Below, in pieces: positions 60,628 to 64,000 of a stretch of DNA of 64,000 nucleotides. The notes under the pieces are model-generated. The model was not told the origin of the DNA. It did no database searches and worked only from the letters and a program-made list of their open reading frames with translations. The stretch is from positions 682,001-746,000 of the forward strand of contig CADCSX010000001.1 of NCBI GenBank assembly GCA_902805475.1, given 5' to 3'. Numbering within the stretch: position 1 is the first letter of the stretch; each line of letters begins with the position of its first letter. The stretch is from Entonaema liquescens. Lineage: Eukaryota > Ascomycota > Sordariomycetes > Xylariales > Xylariaceae. The translations under genes were made by a program, and so were the position numbers.

Positions 60628-60731
60628 GTCTTGGTGGCTCAGATGGTTAGAGCGTTGGTCTCATACTACTGTGTGATTCAGCCATAGGCTGGGCTATCCA
60701 AAGGTCGTGAGTTCGAGCCTCACCCAGGACA
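60628..60731 (+). tRNA. tRNA-Met (CAT) with ~30-nt intron
   Basis: Acceptor stem GTCTTGG pairs with CCAGGAC (one G-U). The D arm is GCTC/GAGC around AGATGGTTA, the anticodon-side strand TTGGT is followed by CTCATA, and the T arm GTGAG/CTCAC encloses TTCGAGC, with discriminator A at 60731. A and B box promoter sequences are intact. About 30 nt lie between position 37 and the 3' anticodon stem (CCAA), at the canonical tRNA intron site. The exact intron ends and the 31-39 pair are uncertain (T opposite T in my reading). The anticodon reads CAT; elongator versus initiator was not decided. Confidence 0.88.
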
Positions 60732-61095
60732 TTTACTTTTTGATCTTTCCCGGTTATTTTTCTGTTTTTTTTTTTTGTATAGCCTTCGGAATCATTATTC
60801 CATTCATCAAGATATTAGTAGTTTTCAACTCATATACCCAAATCATAAGCTGTGTAGGTTACTGGAGTATGATGCCTAAACCAACATCAATGATCGTAAG
60901 GGCGTGATGGCGTATTCTGAAGGGCGTAAGTGGCATGACTCTAAACAGCATGGGGTGTTCCAAATGAGTGATGATTGGTCAATGGTACGCCGTCTGCTTA
61001 CATAGCGACAAGTAGCGCGTTTCTTTCTCTTCCTCTTCTTTTCCCATCAGGAACCCGTTCTTCTGTTGAGTGTGTTCGGGTAGATTGGGTGCACA
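60732..61095. other. Intergenic, tRNA to MFS gene
   Basis: A T-rich run (near 60.76-60.78 kb), a plausible Pol III terminator or read-through stop, then the promoter and leader of the MFS gene, with a CT-rich tract at about 61.02-61.05 kb just upstream of the start codon. Confidence 0.6.
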
Positions 61096-62832
61096 ATGGA
61101 CGATATCACGAGTGTCAAGCCAACGGGCATAAACGGTAGCGGTCCAAGACAGCCGGCTCCTATGAATGAGCAGACCCCAGAGTCGCTCGATGTAGTAGAC
61201 CCTCCAAAAGTCCGCACGAAGCTACGGACTTACACCCTCTTAGTCGCACTCTACGTATATACCCCTATCCCAAAGACCATGGTTCCCGGCGATATGTTAA
61301 CGTTATTCTAGCTCACTCTTTTTGTTGCGGCACTAGACCAAACCATCGTAGCAACATCCATCCCCTCGATCTCAGCCGCGCTCCACTCCGCTTCCGGCTA
61401 CGTCTGGATCGGCGGCGCGTATGTGCTAGCGAACGTCGCTGCGGGTCCGATCTGGGCGAAATGCAGCGACATCTGGGGCCGCAAACCGGCTCTTCTGGGT
61501 GCTGTCGGCGTCTTCACAATCGCTAGCATCATCGCGGCCCTGAGCACAAACATGCAGATGCTAATTGCCGCCCGTGCGCTTCAGGGCGCAGCCGGTGGAG
61601 GATTACTCCAACTAGTAACCATTACCATCTCGGACCTTTTCGACATGCGAAGCCGCGCCTTGTACCTGGGCTTCCTAGGGGTGATGTGGGCGCTCGCCGG
61701 ATGCGCCGGACCGCTGATTGGAGGAGCGTTCACGCAGCTTGTAAGCTGGCGGTGGTGTTTCTGGATTAATCTACCGGTCTGTGGAGCTTCGTTCCTGCTC
61801 TTGCTGCTTTTCCTGGATGTCCATGATCCGCATACCAAATTGCGTGATGGTCTGATGGCTATCGACTGGTTCGGTACGTTTTCCATCTTGGGAGTTACTC
61901 TCCTCCTTCTCCTCGGACTGGACTTCGGCGGTGCGATATTCCCCTGGGATAGCCCGAAGGTCATCTGTTTGATCGTATTTGGGGTTGTAATGATCGGCGT
62001 TTTCATCTTCAGCGAACAACGCCTCGCTAGATATCCCCTAATTCCACTGGGCATGTTTAAAGACTGGTCCAACATGGCGACTTTTGTTCTCTCGTTTGCG
62101 CATAGCATGGTCGCTATCGGTGCAGAGTACTATCTGCCGCTATATTTCCAAAGCGCGAAGCAAGCATCGCCCGTGCATAGCGGTGTTCTGATACTACCGA
62201 TGATGATAACGGAATCAGCCGTGGATGTTCTGGTCGGCGTCTTGATTCATCGCACGGGTCGTTACCGGGAAATTATCTGGGCCGGCGCAACACTTATGAC
62301 GTTAGGAACAGGGCTGTATATAAATTTCCGTTCGGATACCTCTCTCGGAGAAATTATCGGATACCAGATCATCAACGGTATTGGCACTGCGCTTCTATTT
62401 CAAGCGCCCATGATCGCGATTCAAAATACTGTTAGTCAAGCCGATACGGCGTCGGCTACATCGGCCTTGGGCTTCATCCGCAACTTAGCGACGTCGCTCT
62501 CCATCGTAGTCGGAGGCGTAGTATTCCAGAACAGTATGGCCAATCGCCAATCGTCCCTTATAGCGGCTGGTCTTAGCGGACCTATTCTTGAGGCTTTGTC
62601 CGGCGACCAAGCAGCAGCCAATGTGGAGATCGTCCAGTCTATCCAAGATGCGACTCAGCGCCAAGTGGTGCTAGACGCTTTTTCGTGGAGTATAAGGAAT
62701 ATGTTTATACTCTATACCGGCGTGTCCGCTCTTGCAGTAGTAGCGAGCGTCTTCATCAAACACCGGCAGTTGAGAACGGAACATACGGAGACGAAGACGG
62801 GGATCCAGGAGCTAACGGAGCGAAAGACTTGA
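61096..62832 (+). CDS. MFS transporter, DHA2 (drug:H+ antiporter, 14-TM) family
   Basis: Exons 61096-61254 and 61312-62832 encode 559 residues. The 57-bp intron (GTATAT...GTTAAC...TCTAG) lies inside TM1 and joins LLVALY to LTLFVAALDQTIVATSIPSI, giving the DHA2 motif LDxTIVxTxxP. Further family marks: KCSDIWGRKPALL (loop 2-3 motif A), AARALQGAAGGGLLQL (motif B region) and GCAGPLIGGAFTQ (motif C, antiporter signature). About 14 hydrophobic segments follow, ending in a short charged tail. These plasma-membrane proteins export drugs, toxins or own metabolites by proton antiport; the substrate is unknown. There are no biosynthetic neighbours here; the decayed PKS and its regulator lie about 50 kb away, so a link is not supported. 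Confidence 0.92.
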
Positions 62833-64000
62833 GTGCTGCATGATGCATTAGCCATTCGTAATGTGAACCATTGCGTTATGAATTCGCTGGACGTGGCTTT
62901 TGAATCTCTCACACGACCGACTCTACCATCTGTGTTACGCTATCCCATTACCCTGGAGATGGTCCACGTCCGGCATTGCCAATACGGGACCAATAACTTC
63001 GTTGGTCGGGGCGTAACCCGTGTATTTCGGATACAGGCCTGTACATTTGTCTGGATTTTTGGGATCCGATCATAGGCCTTCTACGCCAAACCCCTAAACA
63101 AGGGGCCGTAACTCGAATACCAGCGCTGAATAGTCTTAGCCAAGGCTTGCCTGGACAATCTCACGAGCAACTATTTGGTCCCGTCAACTGCTTATTTATG
63201 TATTAGCCTGCCCCTATTACCTACTAGAAAAAAGTTTAGGTCTCCTCTGAACACCAGGTGAACGTAGAGCCACCCAAGTATCAGGATAGAAGATAGGATG
63301 TATGGTTATACGCACATATTAGGAACTAGCAGAGGCCAGTGTTCTTCAGTCCTTACTGTTCGCTGATTATTAGAATTATTGTTTATCACCTTGGATACTC
63401 TGTAATCATGTCATACTATTTCATTGAAGACCCAGTCTCAAAACAGCAGTACTCATTGATGGATTTCGCCTGGTATTGATCTTAGACTCCTAACGACCAA
63501 TAACCCTATAATGCATTGCTAAAATAAGAATGCCTGTATTCGCTTAGTTGACTTTTACTTCTCTCGCTCGGTGCAAGTAAAGCGAAATGCTGAAAATCGC
63601 TACCGGGTTGTCAACCTTCTAGTTTGATAGAACTCATCATAGGGCCTTCGAGCTGTTTCGGGTTATTGAATGTCTCCCGTGCTATCGTAGAGTGATTGAA
63701 TCCATCCGCTCATTCCATTGTAATGAGGTACGAGATTCCTCATATCAAGAGGTCGAGGGACAAACACATGAGCTCTCCAAGCTATGTCGCCTTTAGTAAT
63801 AAGTCAGTAGCAATTCTCACATTATAGGTTAGGAGATTCCAGCTCCCAAAATATGTTATAATCTCGGGGAAGGGTCATTATGTTTCACATACCCGGAGAA
63901 CCCTTAGTCCCCATGTCCTGCCATGTACGCACTACAACCTCCTCGTTCGAAATCTTTACAGCAATGTCGGTAGCGCACTTCGCACAGCAATATCTGTATT
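62833..64000. other. Intergenic to window end
   Basis: 3' flank of the MFS gene, then AT-leaning sequence with stops in all frames. No gene, RNA or repeat recognised. Confidence 0.6.

Noticed and set aside
61581..62108. 175-codon minus-strand frame
   Set aside because: Antisense shadow of the MFS transporter.
61096..62832. Possible link of the DHA2 transporter to the decayed PKS cluster
   Set aside because: The two are about 50 kb apart with housekeeping genes and transposons between them; there is no positional or regulatory evidence.
62..64000. CRISPR array or bacterial operon features
   Set aside because: The tandem repeats lack unique spacers, and intron-containing genes show that the DNA is eukaryotic.

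Overview
The window is nuclear DNA of a filamentous ascomycete (Pezizomycotina). The signs are short introns of 50-126 bp with CTAAC/CTRAY-type branch points, two HET-domain genes, an AflR-type Zn2Cys6 regulator, a 2EXR gene, a DHA2 MFS transporter, and a Ty3/gypsy retrotransposon reduced to extreme AT content by RIP-like mutation. I cannot place it below subphylum level.

Layout. 0.4-3.4 kb: a HET-domain gene and a GNAT acetyltransferase, both minus. 3.4-16.6 kb: a gene-poor stretch with a decayed highly reducing polyketide synthase (KS, linker and AT remnants, about 5.4-7.0 kb, minus) and one intact gene, an AflR-like cluster regulator (12.3-13.8 kb, plus). 16.6-17.8 kb: a three-exon 2EXR gene with a frameshift in exon 2. 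20.3-25.0 kb: a membrane-anchored fucose-lectin-like protein and a FYVE+RING ubiquitin-ligase-like protein (Pib1 type), both plus. 25-37.9 kb: mostly gene-free, with the SCOC-family coiled-coil gene at 30.4-30.9 kb (minus) and a cluster of short minisatellites at 33.4-36.1 kb. 37.9-38.9 kb: a catalase-like gene. 39.4-47.0 kb: the RIP-ruined gypsy element, with two 205-bp LTRs and a near-perfect 5-bp target duplication. 48.7-52.2 kb: a second HET gene whose only intron carries a 901-bp TIR transposon, inserted between the predicted branch point and the 3' splice site. 54.4-57.7 kb: a satellite of about 295 bp x 6.5 and three 139-bp LTR-like elements, each with a perfect 5-bp target duplication. 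59.7-62.8 kb: a small secreted protein, an intron-containing tRNA-Met and a DHA2 transporter.

How the parts relate. The PKS remnant and the intact AflR-like regulator suggest a dead secondary-metabolite cluster that kept its regulator. The DHA2 transporter is about 50 kb away and cannot be tied to it. The housekeeping genes (FYVE-RING for endosomes, SCOC for Golgi) lie among HET genes, repeats and relics, as expected of a repeat-rich accessory compartment. Two of eleven inferred introns use GC-AG splice sites. Intron structures were worked out by hand from reading frame, splice consensus and family motifs; no alignment or database search was run.
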